Positions 10,496 through 21,399 of a stretch of 64,000 nt of DNA are shown piece by piece (position 1 is the stretch's first letter; each line of letters starts with the position of its first letter). This DNA comes from Chryseobacterium sp. ON_d1 (GTDB lineage: Bacteria > Bacteroidota > Bacteroidia > Flavobacteriales > Weeksellaceae), in assembly GCF_006829085.1 (NCBI RefSeq), contig NZ_BJTC01000001.1:628500-692499 (forward strand), in the 5' to 3' direction. Under the pieces are notes generated by a model. The model saw only the letters and a list, made by a program, of their open reading frames with translations. It had not been told where the DNA came from and ran no database searches. A program made the position numbers and the translations under genes.

Positions 10496-12928
10496 ATGAA
10501 CACCAAAACTTCTATCATTACGGTCATCATGTTTTCCGGAATGGTAAATGTCAGTGCACAGTCTTATCAGAAAACAGATTCTGGATTGAGGTTTTCTGCT
10601 GATCATATGAATGTTGAAGTGAAATTTTATGGAGAAAATGCGGTTAGGATTATTAAATATCCCGCAGGCAGATTATTTGTCAAAAATAGTTTGTCGGTCA
10701 TTAAACAGGAGCAGAAAATCAAATTCTCAGTTTCAGAAAAAAATAATGTTATTTCATTAAAAACAAATGACCTCCTGCTTTCTATTAATACTAAAAATGG
10801 AGTGATCACTTATACATTACCATCCGGAAAGGAGCTTTTGAAAGAAATCGCAAATGACTTCAAGCCATTCAATGATGCCGGAACGCAGACTTATTCTGTA
10901 AGACAGGATTTTCAGCTTGAAAAAGACGAACCTATTTACGGTCTGGGAATTCTGCAAAATGAAAAAATGTCCCAGCGGAATACCGATGTAAAAATGATTC
11001 AGAATAATACCTGGGATTTTGTGCCTTTTTTCCAGTCTGTAAAAGGATATGGTGTTTTTTGGGATAATTATTCACCAACACAATTTACGGATACACCTCA
11101 GAAAACATCCTTTTCATCAGAAGTGGGAGATGGTATAGATTATTATTTTATCTACGGAAAAAATGCCGATGGAGTAATTGCCGGAATGCGTGATCTTACA
11201 GGAAATGTGCCGATGCTTCCTTTATGGACATATGGCTACTGGCAAAGCAAAGAACGTTATAAAAGCCAGGATGAACTGGTGAACGTTGTTAAAAAATACC
11301 GTGATCTGAAAGTTCCTCTGGACGGAATCATACAGGATTGGCAATATTGGGGAAATAATTACCAGTGGAATGCCATGGACTTCATTAGTCCCGACTTTCC
11401 GGATGCTAAAAAAATGGTACAGGAGATCCATGATATGAATGCCCATCTTTCGGTTTCTATCTGGTCGTCATTCGGGCCAATGACCAGGCAATACCGTGAA
11501 ATGGATTCAAAGGGAATGCTTTTCAATATCAGTACATGGCCTGAATCAGGCCGTGATGTCTGGCCTCCGGATATGAATTATCCTTCCGGTGTCCGTGTTT
11601 ATGATGCGTACAATCCTGAAGCCAGAAATATATACTGGAAATACCTGAACAAAGGCATTTTCAGCCTGGGAGTAGATTCCTGGTGGATGGACTCAACAGA
11701 ACCTGATCATCTCAGCCAGAAAGCGGAAGACCTGGATACTAAAACCTACCTTGGCTCATTCAGAAAAGTAAGAAACGCATATCCGCTGATGACAGTAGGC
11801 GGTGTTTACGATCATCAGCGTGAAACCACTGGTGATAAAAGGGTTTTTATTTTAACAAGGTCAGCTTTTGCAGGCCAGCAGCGATATGCAGCCAACACCT
11901 GGTCCGGAGATGTCAATTCTTCCTGGGAAACATTGCGCAAACAGGTACCGGCAGGATTGAATTTCAGTCTTACAGGAAATCCGAATTTCAACTCTGACAT
12001 CGGCGGTTTCTTTGCTGGTACTTACAAAAGAAATGGAGGTTCAAAAAATCCAATGTTCCAGGAACTGTATGTCCGATGGCTGCAGTATGGAACCTTTACA
12101 CCAATGATGCGTTCGCATGGAACCGATGTTGCGAGGGAAATTTATCAGTTTGGAAATAAAGGAGACATTGTGTATGATGCGATAGAAAAATTCATCAGAC
12201 TGCGTTACAGTATGTTACCGTATATCTATTCTGTTTCCCATGATGTTTCAAAAAACGGCTCAAGCTTTATGAGAGCCCTTTCCATGGACTTTCCTTCAGA
12301 CAGAAAAACGTGGGATATGAATAACGAATATCTTTTTGGAAAGTCATTGCTGGTGGTGCCGGTTCTCAATGCCCAGTATACTCCTGAAAAGACAGTTAAA
12401 ACCGATGAAAATGAAGGCTGGAATAAAACTGACAGCAATAAGGATAATTCGGTTTCAAATATAGATTTTACTCAAAACAAAAGCGTGAAAGTTTACCTTC
12501 CGGAAGGAACAGATTGGTTTGATTTCTGGACCAATGAAAAATACAGTGGAGGGAAAGAAATTCAGAAATCTGTTAATCTTCAGACTATTCCTTTGTATGT
12601 AAAAGCAGGAAGTATCATTCCGTTAGGCCCCGATGTACAATATGCAACGGAGAAAAAATGGGATCATCTTACCATAAAAGTTTATCCGGGAAGCGATACC
12701 GATTTCATTGTATACGAAGATGAATTCGATAACTATAATTACGAAAAAGGATTCTATACAGAAATACCTTTTCACTGGAACGAAAAATCAAAAACACTAA
12801 CGATAGGTGACCGGAAAGGCAAATACAAAGGAATGATTGAGACAAGGAGTTTCAACCTGATTCTTCCTGATGGTCAGCAGAAAACAGTGGATTATTCCGG
12901 GGGAAAAACAGATATCCATTTTAAATAA
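10496..12928 (+). CDS. GH31 alpha-xylosidase-like glycosidase, secreted
   Basis: The frame is open from an ATG at 10481, but the ATG at 10496 gives a signal peptide ending NVSAQ directly, so I prefer it (810 residues). The GH31 barrel carries the nucleophile Asp in SWWMDSTEPD (D399) and the upstream IIQDWQYWG motif; the WMDxTEPD form resembles bacterial alpha-xylosidases more than alpha-glucosidases. The N-terminal galactose-mutarotase-like domain (to about residue 210) and C-terminal beta-sandwich are present. It would remove terminal alpha-xylose from xyloglucan or decorated xylan side chains. Activity on alpha-glucosides cannot be excluded. Confidence 0.87.
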   Translation: MNTKTSIITVIMFSGMVNVSAQSYQKTDSGLRFSADHMNVEVKFYGENAVRIIKYPAGRLFVKNSLSVIKQEQKIKFSVSEKNNVISLKTNDLLLSINTKNGVITYTLPSGKELLKEIANDFKPFNDAGTQTYSVRQDFQLEKDEPIYGLGILQNEKMSQRNTDVKMIQNNTWDFVPFFQSVKGYGVFWDNYSPTQFTDTPQKTSFSSEVGDGIDYYFIYGKNADGVIAGMRDLTGNVPMLPLWTYGYWQSKERYKSQDELVNVVKKYRDLKVPLDGIIQDWQYWGNNYQWNAMDFISPDFPDAKKMVQEIHDMNAHLSVSIWSSFGPMTRQYREMDSKGMLFNISTWPESGRDVWPPDMNYPSGVRVYDAYNPEARNIYWKYLNKGIFSLGVDSWWMDSTEPDHLSQKAEDLDTKTYLGSFRKVRNAYPLMTVGGVYDHQRETTGDKRVFILTRSAFAGQQRYAANTWSGDVNSSWETLRKQVPAGLNFSLTGNPNFNSDIGGFFAGTYKRNGGSKNPMFQELYVRWLQYGTFTPMMRSHGTDVAREIYQFGNKGDIVYDAIEKFIRLRYSMLPYIYSVSHDVSKNGSSFMRALSMDFPSDRKTWDMNNEYLFGKSLLVVPVLNAQYTPEKTVKTDENEGWNKTDSNKDNSVSNIDFTQNKSVKVYLPEGTDWFDFWTNEKYSGGKEIQKSVNLQTIPLYVKAGSIIPLGPDVQYATEKKWDHLTIKVYPGSDTDFIVYEDEFDNYNYEKGFYTEIPFHWNEKSKTLTIGDRKGKYKGMIETRSFNLILPDGQQKTVDYSGGKTDIHFK

Positions 12929-12945
12929 ACTTAAAATATAGGAGT

Positions 12946-14319
12946 ATGAAAAATTTAAGTTTGATATTAGCATTGGGATTTTTCCAGATTTCTTTCGCTC
13001 AAAATCCGATTATCCAAACCAAGTATACTGCAGACCCGGCCCCGATGGTTTATAAGGATACGGTTTATCTTTATACGAGCCATGATGAGGACGATGCTTT
13101 CGGATTCAAAATGAAAGACTGGTTATTATACACTTCTACAGATATGGTCAACTGGACAGACCACGGTGTAGTGGCTTCGCTCAAAGATTTTAAATGGGTA
13201 AATACCGACAACGGTGCCTGGGCACCACAGGTTGTCGAAAGAAAAGGAAAATTCTATATGTATTGTCCAATGCCGAACAATATGGGGATTGGTGTTTTAG
13301 TGGCGGACAGTCCGTATGGTCCTTTCACCGATCCTATTGGTAAGCCTTTGATCAAAAATTCTCTGGATGACATCGATCCCACAGTTTTAATTGACGACGA
13401 CGGGCAGGCTTATCTGTACTGGGGAAATCCGAATCTTTGGTATGCTAAATTGAATGAAGATATGACATCTCTTGCCGGACCAATCACCAAAGACCCTTCG
13501 TTTGCGAAGGCGAAAGACCAGCCAGATCCTTTCAAGTATCAGGAAGGACCTTGGGTTTGGAAAAAAAATAACCATTATTATATGGCTTACGCATCAAAAT
13601 GTTGCCCGGAAGGGATTGGTTACGCTATGGCAAAATCATCTACAGGACCCTGGAATTATGGAGGCGTGATTATGGATGGCGACCAGAGATCCAGCGGAAA
13701 TCATCCCGGTATTATAGATTTCAAAGGCAGATCTTATGTTTTCGGATTCAACCATATGCTTAGGATGCAGACCATGAGCAAGCATTACGAACGCCGGTCT
13801 GTCAGTGTTACAGAAATTACCTACAATGCAGATGGAACCATTCAGAAGCTTCCTTTCTGGACTGCGGATGGCGCAAAAAGAGTGGGTACTCTGAATCCTT
13901 ATAAAAAAGTTGAAGCAGAAACTATGGCTTACAGCGAAGGCCTGAAAACAGAAATGGTCACAGAATGGGAACGCAATCAACCCTATAACAGAGGCAAAAA
14001 AATTACAGACCGTATCATCGTTACCTCAATTAACAATGGTGATTATATTAAAATCCAGGGAGTAGATTTTTCCAAAGGCGTAAAATCTTTAGATGTGAAT
14101 GTTGCATCTCTCTATGGAGGAAAAATAGAAGTACATTCAGATGCTCTTAATGGACCTGTGCTTGGCGTTGTTAACGTTACAGGAAAAGGTGAGGGCGACT
14201 TATATAAGACTATTAATACACCTCTGAAAAGTGTAAAGGGAATCCATGATTTATATTTTGTTTTTAAGGGAGAAAAAGACCTTTTCTATTTCGATTGGTG
14301 GAAATTTAATGAAAATTAA
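12946..14319 (+). CDS. GH43 arabinofuranosidase with C-terminal CBM6-like domain, secreted (copy A)
   Basis: The 457-residue protein has a signal peptide ending SFAQ, then a GH43 propeller with catalytic D30 (TADPAPM), D144 (DIDPTVLIDDDG) and E200 (QEGPWVW). From about 325 a CBM6-like beta-sandwich begins (KKVEAETMAYSEG) and closes with HDLYFVFKG and FDWWKF. This layout matches arabinoxylan arabinofuranohydrolases, which clip arabinose from the xylan chain. It starts 18 bases after GH31. It is one of three related GH43-CBM6 genes here, the others being at 16483 and 18058. Confidence 0.9.
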   Translation: MKNLSLILALGFFQISFAQNPIIQTKYTADPAPMVYKDTVYLYTSHDEDDAFGFKMKDWLLYTSTDMVNWTDHGVVASLKDFKWVNTDNGAWAPQVVERKGKFYMYCPMPNNMGIGVLVADSPYGPFTDPIGKPLIKNSLDDIDPTVLIDDDGQAYLYWGNPNLWYAKLNEDMTSLAGPITKDPSFAKAKDQPDPFKYQEGPWVWKKNNHYYMAYASKCCPEGIGYAMAKSSTGPWNYGGVIMDGDQRSSGNHPGIIDFKGRSYVFGFNHMLRMQTMSKHYERRSVSVTEITYNADGTIQKLPFWTADGAKRVGTLNPYKKVEAETMAYSEGLKTEMVTEWERNQPYNRGKKITDRIIVTSINNGDYIKIQGVDFSKGVKSLDVNVASLYGGKIEVHSDALNGPVLGVVNVTGKGEGDLYKTINTPLKSVKGIHDLYFVFKGEKDLFYFDWWKFNEN

Positions 14320-14344
14320 AGCTGAATTCAGGAATATCAACAGG

Positions 14345-14395
14345 AATGGGCTTTAGCCCATTTTATAAAGAAAGAAATATGGGTGGCTTTAGCCA
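14345..14395. repeat. Palindromic intergenic repeat (GGGCTTTAGCCC type)
   Basis: AATGGGC-TTTA-GCCCATT (14345-14362) is followed by TGGC-TTTA-GCCA (14384-14395), two nested palindromes with the same loop. I recall this GGCTTTAGCC family as an intergenic repeat in Chryseobacterium, but only this copy is in the window. It lies between copy A of GH43-CBM6 and the GH27 gene. Confidence 0.5.
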
Positions 14396-14450
14396 AAACT
14401 TAAGTCATTTGTTATGAGTTATAATTAATATATCAGTTACAATTTAAAAA

Positions 14451-16469
14451 ATGTTCAGATTTAAACTCTTTATTTTCAGTTTTTTAATTGCCGGATACTG
14501 TTTAAATGCGCAGTCAACCGTTTGGTTAGACCAGTTGGATTTGAGCGTTGTAACACAGGGGCACGGAAAACCGGGCATCAATACTTCGGTGGACGGAAAA
14601 CCTATAACCATTGCAGGCGAAGTTTTCAAAAGAGGCTTTGGAACCCACGCTGAAAGTTCTTTGTTGATTAGATTAAATGGCAAAGCAAAAAGCTTTACCG
14701 CAATGGTGGGATTGGATGATGAAATCAAAGGGCAGAATCCCGCTGCCGAATTTGAAATTTACGGCGACAACAAAAAACTTTGGTCAAGCGGGGTCATTAA
14801 ATTAGGCGATAAAGCAAAGCCTGTTTCCGTTTTGCTGGAAGGTATAAAACAATTAGAATTAGTCGTAACAGACGGCGGAAACGGACCTTATTATGATCAC
14901 GCCGATTGGGCAGATGCTAAGTTTGAAACAGCAAACGGTGCAAAACTGATAACATTTAATCCGATTTCATCAGTACCTTATATTTTGACGCCAAAACCTG
15001 CGGCAACTCCAAAAATTAATTCAGCAGGCGTTTACGGAGTTCGTCCTGGCTCACCTTTTTTGTTCAGGATTGCAGCAACGGGTGACAGACCAATGACTTT
15101 TACGGCAAAAAATCTTCCGAAAGGTTTAACAATAGATTCACAGACCGGAATCATCACTGGAAAAATAGATTCTAAAGGAAGTTATGAAGTGACTTTGAAT
15201 GCTAAAAATGCGAAAGGTTCAGTTTCAAAAAAATTAAAAATAGAAAGCGGAGACAGAATCGCTCTCACGCCTACAATGGGCTGGAATAGCTGGAACTGCT
15301 TCGGACATGAAGTTTCTGCCGATAAAGTGAAACGTGCAGCAGATGCTCTTATAAAGTCGGGACTAATCAATCACGGATGGAATTATATCAATATCGATGA
15401 TTCCTGGCAGTATAACAGAGATGGAAAAGACCCTTCATTCCAGGGAAAAATGCGTGATGAAAACGGTTATATCCTGACCAATTCCAAATTTCCTGATATG
15501 AAAGGCCTTGCAGACTACATGCATAACAATGGCCTGAAAATGGGAATTTATTCTTCCCCCGGTCCATGGACCTGTGGCGGATGTGCCGGAAGCTACGGTT
15601 ACGAAAAACAGGATGCTGAAAGCTATACCAAATGGGGCGTTGATTACCTGAAATACGACTGGTGCAGTTATGGAGGAGTGATTGACGGGCTGCCGGATAA
15701 TGACCCCAATAAAGTTCCTTCTCTTGCTTTTGAAGGTGGTGGGGATCCGGATAAAGGCGTGAAACCATTCAAACTGATGGGAAGTCTTTTGAAACAGCAG
15801 CCGAGAGACATCGTGTATAACCTCTGCCAATACGGAATGGGTGATGTATGGAAGTGGGGTGATGAGGTCAGTGCACAATCCTGGCGTACCACCAACGATA
15901 TTACAGATACCTGGTCAAGCGTAAAGAATATTGCCTTTGCTCAGGACAAGGCAGCTCCTTTTGCGAAACCCGGAAACCGGAACGATCCGGATATGCTGGT
16001 TGTTGGCGTTGTCGGCTGGGGAAATCCACATCAGAGCCGGTTGAAGCCTGATGAACAGTATCTTCATATGAGTCTGTGGAGTATTTTTTCAGCCCCGTTG
16101 CTGATTGGCTGTGACCTTGAGAAACTGGATGATTTCACTTTAAACCTTCTGACGAATGATGAGGTTATTGCCGTCAATCAGGATGCTTTGGGAAAACAGG
16201 GTGTTGGTTTGCAGACCATTGGTGAGCTCAGAATTTATGTCAAAGATTTGGAGGACGGAAGCAAAGCTGTGGCTTTTGCCAATTTCGGAAGAGAAAAAGT
16301 GACGCTACCCTATAAAGATTTCAAAAAATTAGGGATTTCAGGTTTTCAGACGGTTCGTGACCTTTGGAGACAGAAGGATATTGCAGAAATCAATACGGAC
16401 AAAAAAGGTCTTTCATTGGACATTCCGGCACATGGTGTTGCCTATTATAAATTCATTTCACTCAAATAA
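14451..16469 (+). CDS. GH27 alpha-galactosidase with N-terminal NPCBM domain, secreted
   Basis: The 672-residue protein has a signal peptide ending LNAQ, an NPCBM/F5_8-like carbohydrate-binding domain (about 22-155, with FKRGFGTHAESSL), a putative Ig domain (about 190-270), then a GH27 barrel starting TPTMGWNSWNCFG. The nucleophile is D403 in YLKYDWC. The acid/base is D483 in WRTTNDI, by comparison with human alpha-galactosidase A. The family retains configuration and releases terminal alpha-D-galactose, or in some members beta-L-arabinopyranose. In a xylan cluster the latter or galactosylated side chains are plausible substrates. It splits the run of GH43-CBM6 genes. Confidence 0.92.
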   Translation: MFRFKLFIFSFLIAGYCLNAQSTVWLDQLDLSVVTQGHGKPGINTSVDGKPITIAGEVFKRGFGTHAESSLLIRLNGKAKSFTAMVGLDDEIKGQNPAAEFEIYGDNKKLWSSGVIKLGDKAKPVSVLLEGIKQLELVVTDGGNGPYYDHADWADAKFETANGAKLITFNPISSVPYILTPKPAATPKINSAGVYGVRPGSPFLFRIAATGDRPMTFTAKNLPKGLTIDSQTGIITGKIDSKGSYEVTLNAKNAKGSVSKKLKIESGDRIALTPTMGWNSWNCFGHEVSADKVKRAADALIKSGLINHGWNYINIDDSWQYNRDGKDPSFQGKMRDENGYILTNSKFPDMKGLADYMHNNGLKMGIYSSPGPWTCGGCAGSYGYEKQDAESYTKWGVDYLKYDWCSYGGVIDGLPDNDPNKVPSLAFEGGGDPDKGVKPFKLMGSLLKQQPRDIVYNLCQYGMGDVWKWGDEVSAQSWRTTNDITDTWSSVKNIAFAQDKAAPFAKPGNRNDPDMLVVGVVGWGNPHQSRLKPDEQYLHMSLWSIFSAPLLIGCDLEKLDDFTLNLLTNDEVIAVNQDALGKQGVGLQTIGELRIYVKDLEDGSKAVAFANFGREKVTLPYKDFKKLGISGFQTVRDLWRQKDIAEINTDKKGLSLDIPAHGVAYYKFISLK

Positions 16470-16482
16470 ATAAGATTAAGAT

Positions 16483-17889
16483 ATGAATCAACGAAACTTA
16501 AAATATATCACACTTTCTTTTCTGTTGGCAGGGATTGGTATTTCTGCGCAGAATCCGGTTATTCAGACCCATTTTACACCAGATCCTGCTCCCATGGTCT
16601 ATAAAGGGAAAATGTATATTTATACAGGGGATGATCAGCCGGGATTTGATTTTTATACGATGACCAAATGGCGGGTGTATTCCACGGAAGATATGGTCAA
16701 TTATACAGACCATGGTTCGCCTATTTCTTTAGAATCTTTCAGCTGGGCGCGGGACAGAGCCTGGGCAGCACAGTGTATTGAAAGAAACGGTAAATTCTAC
16801 TGGTATATCTGTGTACAGACCGTTGACAACAATATGGCTATTGGGGTTGCGGTGTCTGACAGTCCTACCGGGCCGTTCAAGGATGCTTTGGGAAAACCTC
16901 TGATTTCAACCGGAACATGGGATAATATTGACCCGACGGTTTTTATAGATGATGACGGACAGGCTTATCTGTACTGGGGAAACAGTAAATTATTTTATGT
17001 GAAGCTCAATAAAGACATGACTTCTTATCAGGGACAAATCACAGAAATTCCACAATCGGTGGAAGCTTTCGGCGGGCTGAGACGTCCCGGGAAAAGTGAT
17101 GAGGTTCTGCAAAAGCAGGAAAAATTTGATGATGTATATGTAGAAGGACCATGGCTTTACAAGCGAAACAATCAATATTATATGATGTACGCCGGAATGA
17201 CCGGAAGAACAGAATGTTTATCCTATTCAACCAGCCCATCGCCAACCGGGCCGTGGAAATATCAGGGGAAAATAATGACCGACCAGCCTACTAACAGCTT
17301 TACCAACCATGGCGGAATTATCGATTTCAAAGGAAAGTCCTACCTGTTTTACCATACCGGACTATTGCCGGCCGGAGGAAGCTACGGACGCTCAACTGCT
17401 GTAGAAGAATTCAGATATAATGCTGACGGGACTATTCCGAAGATCACCATGACCAAAGAAGGTGTAGCTCCGGCTGGAACCTTAAATCCATATCAGAGAA
17501 CCGAAGCCGAAACTATGGCATGGTCGGAAAAATGCAGCACTTCCGAAAACAGAAAAACCGGAGTGTATGTCTCCGATGCCAGAGCAGGAGGGTATATCAG
17601 GGTCCGTTCGGTAGATTTTGAAAAGGGAACTTCAGGATTTTCAGCTTCCGTTGCCGCAGGAATTGATGGTGGAATTCTGGAAGTTCATCTGGATGATGTT
17701 AAAGGGCCAAAAATAGCCGAGATTGAAATTCCGAGAACCGGTGGCTGGGAAGAGTTCAAAACCCTGACCTCAAAAATTTCAGAATCTGTTTCCGGTGTTC
17801 ATGATGTATACTTTGTGTTCCAGGGGAAAAATATTACGGCAGGAAGAAAGTTATTTAATTTCGATTACTGGAGCTTTCAGAAAAAATAA
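16483..17889 (+). CDS. GH43 arabinofuranosidase with C-terminal CBM6-like domain, secreted (copy B)
   Basis: This 468-residue paralogue of the genes at 12946 and 18058 has a signal peptide ending SAQ and catalytic D34 (TPDPAPM), D150 (NIDPTVFIDDDG) and E221 (VEGPWLY). It has a longer loop between D150 and E221 than copy A (SVEAFGGLRRPGKSDEV), which sits near the active-site rim and may alter side-chain specificity. The CBM6-like domain begins near residue 345 (QRTEAETMAWSEK). It starts 14 bases after GH27 in the same run. Confidence 0.9.
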   Translation: MNQRNLKYITLSFLLAGIGISAQNPVIQTHFTPDPAPMVYKGKMYIYTGDDQPGFDFYTMTKWRVYSTEDMVNYTDHGSPISLESFSWARDRAWAAQCIERNGKFYWYICVQTVDNNMAIGVAVSDSPTGPFKDALGKPLISTGTWDNIDPTVFIDDDGQAYLYWGNSKLFYVKLNKDMTSYQGQITEIPQSVEAFGGLRRPGKSDEVLQKQEKFDDVYVEGPWLYKRNNQYYMMYAGMTGRTECLSYSTSPSPTGPWKYQGKIMTDQPTNSFTNHGGIIDFKGKSYLFYHTGLLPAGGSYGRSTAVEEFRYNADGTIPKITMTKEGVAPAGTLNPYQRTEAETMAWSEKCSTSENRKTGVYVSDARAGGYIRVRSVDFEKGTSGFSASVAAGIDGGILEVHLDDVKGPKIAEIEIPRTGGWEEFKTLTSKISESVSGVHDVYFVFQGKNITAGRKLFNFDYWSFQKK

Positions 17890-17899
17890 GATAAAAATT

Positions 17900-17951
17900 C
17901 CCCTCCTTTGGAGGGGTGTCAAAAAATCGAAGATTTTTTGACGGGGTGGTT
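17900..17951. repeat. Double-hairpin intergenic repeat (CCCCTCC type)
   Basis: CCCCTCC-TTT-GGAGGGG (17900-17916) is followed by a perfect 11-bp stem (17918-17928 with 17932-17942, loop GAA) and GGGGTGG. The compact two-hairpin form is that of REP/MITE-like elements I recall from Flavobacteriia. It lies in the 168-base gap between copies B and C and could also weaken transcription there. Confidence 0.55.
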
Positions 17952-18057
17952 AAAATGGCTATAACAATATGAGAAACCAAATTTCGAAAACCTTAATAAT
18001 TCAACCATTTAGCTCCTACAGGCAATAGCAGCCTTAGTGCTCAAATAAAAGTTAAAT

Positions 18058-19440
18058 ATGAAAAAAACAATAAAGGCAATACTTAATCTCTGTTTAACAG
18101 GATATTCGGGAATATTATTTTCTCAGAACCCTATTATTCAGACCAATTATACTGCAGACCCGGCACCCATGGTATACAATGACAGACTGTACGTGTACAC
18201 CACACACGATGAGGATGATTCTACCTGGTTTACCATGAACGACTGGAAAGTGTATTCCACCAATGATATGGTCAACTGGACAGATCACGGAACAATTCTC
18301 TCGTATAAAGATTTCGACTGGGCAAAACGCGATGCCTGGGCCGCACAATGTGTAGAAAGAAACGGAAAGTTTTTTTTATACGTTCCGATGTGGTCCAAAA
18401 CCAATAACAAAGGCGCTATAGGGGTTGCCGTTGGCGACAGTCCGTTTGGACCTTTTCATGATCCGCTGGGAAAACCTCTTGTTCAGAGCGAATGGGGAGA
18501 TATTGATCCCACCGTTTTTGTGGATGATGACGGACAGGCTCATATGTATTGGGGAAATCCTAAATTAAAATACGTAAAGCTGAATGAAGATATGATCTCC
18601 TATTCCGGAAATATTACAGAAGTTCCGATGACCGAAGAATCATTTGGAAAAAGGGACGGAAAGCCTAACCCGGAAAGACCCACAAAATACGAGGAAGGCC
18701 CGTGGCTGTACAAAAGGAAAAACCTGTATTATCTTTTCTGGCCGGGAGGTCCGCTTCCTGAATTCATAGGATATTCTACAGGGAAAACAGCACAGGGACC
18801 CTGGAAATATGGAGGAATTGTAATGCCTACTGAAGGGAAGTCATTCACCAATCATCCCGGTGTTATTGATTTCCGGGGGAAAACCTATTTCTTTTATCAC
18901 AATGGTGCATTGCCGGGCGGAAGCGGGTTTACAAGATCAGTAAGCCTGGAAGAGCTTACCTTCAATAAAGACGGATCCATTTCGCCATTTAAAATGACTA
19001 ACGGAATTACAAAAGCTATCGCGACAGTTAATCCTTATTCATTCAATCAGGCAGAAATGATTGCCTGGTCGGAAAATGTAAAATCCTATCAGAATAAAGA
19101 GGCTGGTGTTTTCATCAAAGCAAAGAAAAATGGGGCTTATAGCAGTGTAAAGAATGTAGATTTCCGGAAAAAAGGAGCTGCTGCCTTCTCTGCAAGAGTA
19201 GGAACTACCCATAACAGTGACGTCACAATGACCGTTCATCTGGATGCTGTGAACGGCCCGGTTGCTGCAACGGTAAAGGTTCCGCTGACGGGTGGAGATG
19301 ACCGCTGGGAAACCGTAAAAGTTCAGATGGCTGAAAAGATTACCGGCATTCATGATCTGTACTTTGTATTCAATGGAAAAGCCTCAACAGATATTATGTA
19401 TTTCGATTACTGGACCTTTCTTGAAAATAATGAGTTATGA
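18058..19440 (+). CDS. GH43 arabinofuranosidase with C-terminal CBM6-like domain, secreted (copy C)
   Basis: The 460-residue protein has a signal peptide ending FSQ and catalytic D34 (TADPAPM), D150 ([12 protein letters not shown]) and E213 (EEGPWLY). It resembles copy A at the N-terminus (YTTHDEDDS versus YTSHDEDDA) and copy B in the mid-region ([17 protein letters not shown] loop). The CBM6-like part starts near 340 ([12 protein letters not shown]). Its last codon overlaps the GH97 start by 4 bases. It should remove arabinose from xylan; sub-specificity is unknown. Confidence 0.9.
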   Translation: MKKTIKAILNLCLTGYSGILFSQNPIIQTNYTADPAPMVYNDRLYVYTTHDEDDSTWFTMNDWKVYSTNDMVNWTDHGTILSYKDFDWAKRDAWAAQCVERNGKFFLYVPMWSKTNNKGAIGVAVGDSPFGPFHDPLGKPLVQSEWGDIDPTVFVDDDGQAHMYWGNPKLKYVKLNEDMISYSGNITEVPMTEESFGKRDGKPNPERPTKYEEGPWLYKRKNLYYLFWPGGPLPEFIGYSTGKTAQGPWKYGGIVMPTEGKSFTNHPGVIDFRGKTYFFYHNGALPGGSGFTRSVSLEELTFNKDGSISPFKMTNGITKAIATVNPYSFNQAEMIAWSENVKSYQNKEAGVFIKAKKNGAYSSVKNVDFRKKGAAAFSARVGTTHNSDVTMTVHLDAVNGPVAATVKVPLTGGDDRWETVKVQMAEKITGIHDLYFVFNGKASTDIMYFDYWTFLENNEL

Positions 19441-21374
19441 GAAAAAAAGTTTTATATATCATATTCAGCCTGTTTCTGATCAGCAAAGGTTTTGCACAGG
19501 TAGCAGAGATTTCAAGTCCGGATGGACACCTGAAGCTTCAGGTTTTTTCAGAAGAGGGAAAAGCATCGTATAATGTTATCCTTCTGGGAAAAGCAATGCT
19601 TGAAAAATCCCCGCTGGGCATGGTAACCAATGAGTCCGATTTTTCAAAAGATCTGAAATTTATGGACAGCAAAAAGGATATTGTTTCTAAGAAATATACG
19701 AACGAAAAAATCAAAAAATCTGAGATTGATTATAAGGCCAATACTTTATTCGTTAACTTCAGTAATACAGACCAGCATCAGATAGGCATTGAATTTCAGG
19801 TGAGCAACAACAATATTGCTTTCCGCTACAATATTCCACCGATGAAAGAACGGCTGAGTGTTGTGATACAGTCAGAATCCACAGGGTACAGATTTCCGTT
19901 ACAGACGACTACTTTTCTTTCACCTATGATGAAGCCGATGACGGGATTTGCCCGTACAGCGCCAAGTTATGAAAGTGGCTATAAAGCTGATGCTGAGCTG
20001 GGAATGCCATCCGATTATGGATACGTTTTCCCTGGCCTGTTCCATATTGGAAATGAGGGCTGGGTACTGCTTTCCGAGACAGGAGTGAACAGTACGTATT
20101 GTGCTTCACACCTTGAAACCACAGCAGAAAAAAATCTTTACAAAGTCGCTTATCCGAACATTGCTGAAAATAACGGTTTCGGAAGTACCGGAGCAGCCGT
20201 TTCTCTTCCCGGAAAAACACCGTGGAGAACAATTACAGTAGGCAGCTCCCTGAAACCCATCCTAGAAACTACCATTCCTTTTGATGTAGTAGATCCGATG
20301 TATGAGCCTTCACAGGAGTATCAGTTCGGAAAATCTACCTGGAGCTGGATTCTTTGGCAGGACAAAAGTATGAACTATGATGATCAGGTGAAATTCATAG
20401 ACCTTGCTGCTGCGTTGAAATATCAGTTTATTCTTATGGATGCGCTTTGGGATAAAAATATTGGAAAAGAACGAATGAAAAACCTTATTCAATATGCAAA
20501 ATCGAAAAACGTGGGAGTATTACTTTGGTACAATTCCAATGGGGCAGCCAATGACGCACCGATGGGACCGAGAAACAAAATGAGCTCATCCATTGAACGG
20601 AAAAAAGAAATGAAATGGCTGAAAGAGACAGGCGTAAAAGGACTGAAAGTGGATTTCTTCGGAGGAGACAAACAGGAAACCATGCGTCTGTACGAAGATA
20701 TTCTTTCCGACGCCAATGATTTTGGATTAACCATTATTTTCCATGGAGCCACTGTCCCGAGAGGCTGGGAAGTGATGTATCCGAATTATGCAGGAAGCGA
20801 AGCTGTTCTTGCTTCGGAAATGCTTTATTTCTCAGAAGATGTACGGAAACAGGAAGCTTTTTTTGCCACACTTCATCCTTTCATCAGAAACACAGTGGGA
20901 AGTATGGAATTCGGAGGTACTTTCCTCAATAAATATTTAACAGAATCCAACAGAGACAAAAATAAAAGGCATACCACAGATGGCTTTCAGCTGGCTACAG
21001 CAGTCCTGTTTCAGAATCCCGTTCAGATGTTTGGTGTAATGCCAAATAACCTGACCGATGCTCCAGAATTTCAGCTCAGCTTCATGAAAGAAGTTCCGAC
21101 ACTTTGGGATGAGACAGTTTTCATAGACGGCTATCCCGGGAAATATGCCGTAGTTGCGAGAAGACATGCGGATCGATGGTATGTGGCAGGGGTAAATGCC
21201 GAAAAGCAATCCCAAAAACTGAAAATAAAACTTCCGATGTTCGCCGGGAAAAACTTGCAACTTATCAATGATGATGCAAAAGGAAATACATCAGAGAAAG
21301 AAGCGAAAGTAAATGCAAAAGGCGACTTTACAATTGAAATTCAGCCGAACGGAGGATTTGTAATAAGAAATTAG
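19437..21374 (+). CDS. GH97 retaining alpha-galactosidase-like glycosidase, secreted
   Basis: The 645-residue protein has a signal peptide ending GFAQ, an N-terminal beta-supersandwich ([14 protein letters not shown]) and a barrel with [11 protein letters not shown]406 in that motif sits where the retaining GH97b subgroup has its nucleophile; inverting GH97a enzymes lack it. E455 and E461 in [10 protein letters not shown] are candidate acid/base residues; E461 has the spacing I recall from the Bacteroides enzyme. Release of alpha-galactose is therefore more likely than glucose. It is coupled to the upstream GH43 by an ATGA overlap, so the two are co-translated. Confidence 0.88.
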   Translation: MRKKVLYIIFSLFLISKGFAQVAEISSPDGHLKLQVFSEEGKASYNVILLGKAMLEKSPLGMVTNESDFSKDLKFMDSKKDIVSKKYTNEKIKKSEIDYKANTLFVNFSNTDQHQIGIEFQVSNNNIAFRYNIPPMKERLSVVIQSESTGYRFPLQTTTFLSPMMKPMTGFARTAPSYESGYKADAELGMPSDYGYVFPGLFHIGNEGWVLLSETGVNSTYCASHLETTAEKNLYKVAYPNIAENNGFGSTGAAVSLPGKTPWRTITVGSSLKPILETTIPFDVVDPMYEPSQEYQFGKSTWSWILWQDKSMNYDDQVKFIDLAAALKYQFILMDALWDKNIGKERMKNLIQYAKSKNVGVLLWYNSNGAANDAPMGPRNKMSSSIERKKEMKWLKETGVKGLKVDFFGGDKQETMRLYEDILSDANDFGLTIIFHGATVPRGWEVMYPNYAGSEAVLASEMLYFSEDVRKQEAFFATLHPFIRNTVGSMEFGGTFLNKYLTESNRDKNKRHTTDGFQLATAVLFQNPVQMFGVMPNNLTDAPEFQLSFMKEVPTLWDETVFIDGYPGKYAVVARRHADRWYVAGVNAEKQSQKLKIKLPMFAGKNLQLINDDAKGNTSEKEAKVNAKGDFTIEIQPNGGFVIRN

Positions 21375-21399
21375 AGATTAATATAATAAAACAGGAAAA

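Noticed and set aside
15388..15895. Long - strand frames over GH27
   Set aside because: Frames of up to 147 codons overlap catalytic motifs of GH27 on the + strand and show no recognisable protein family.
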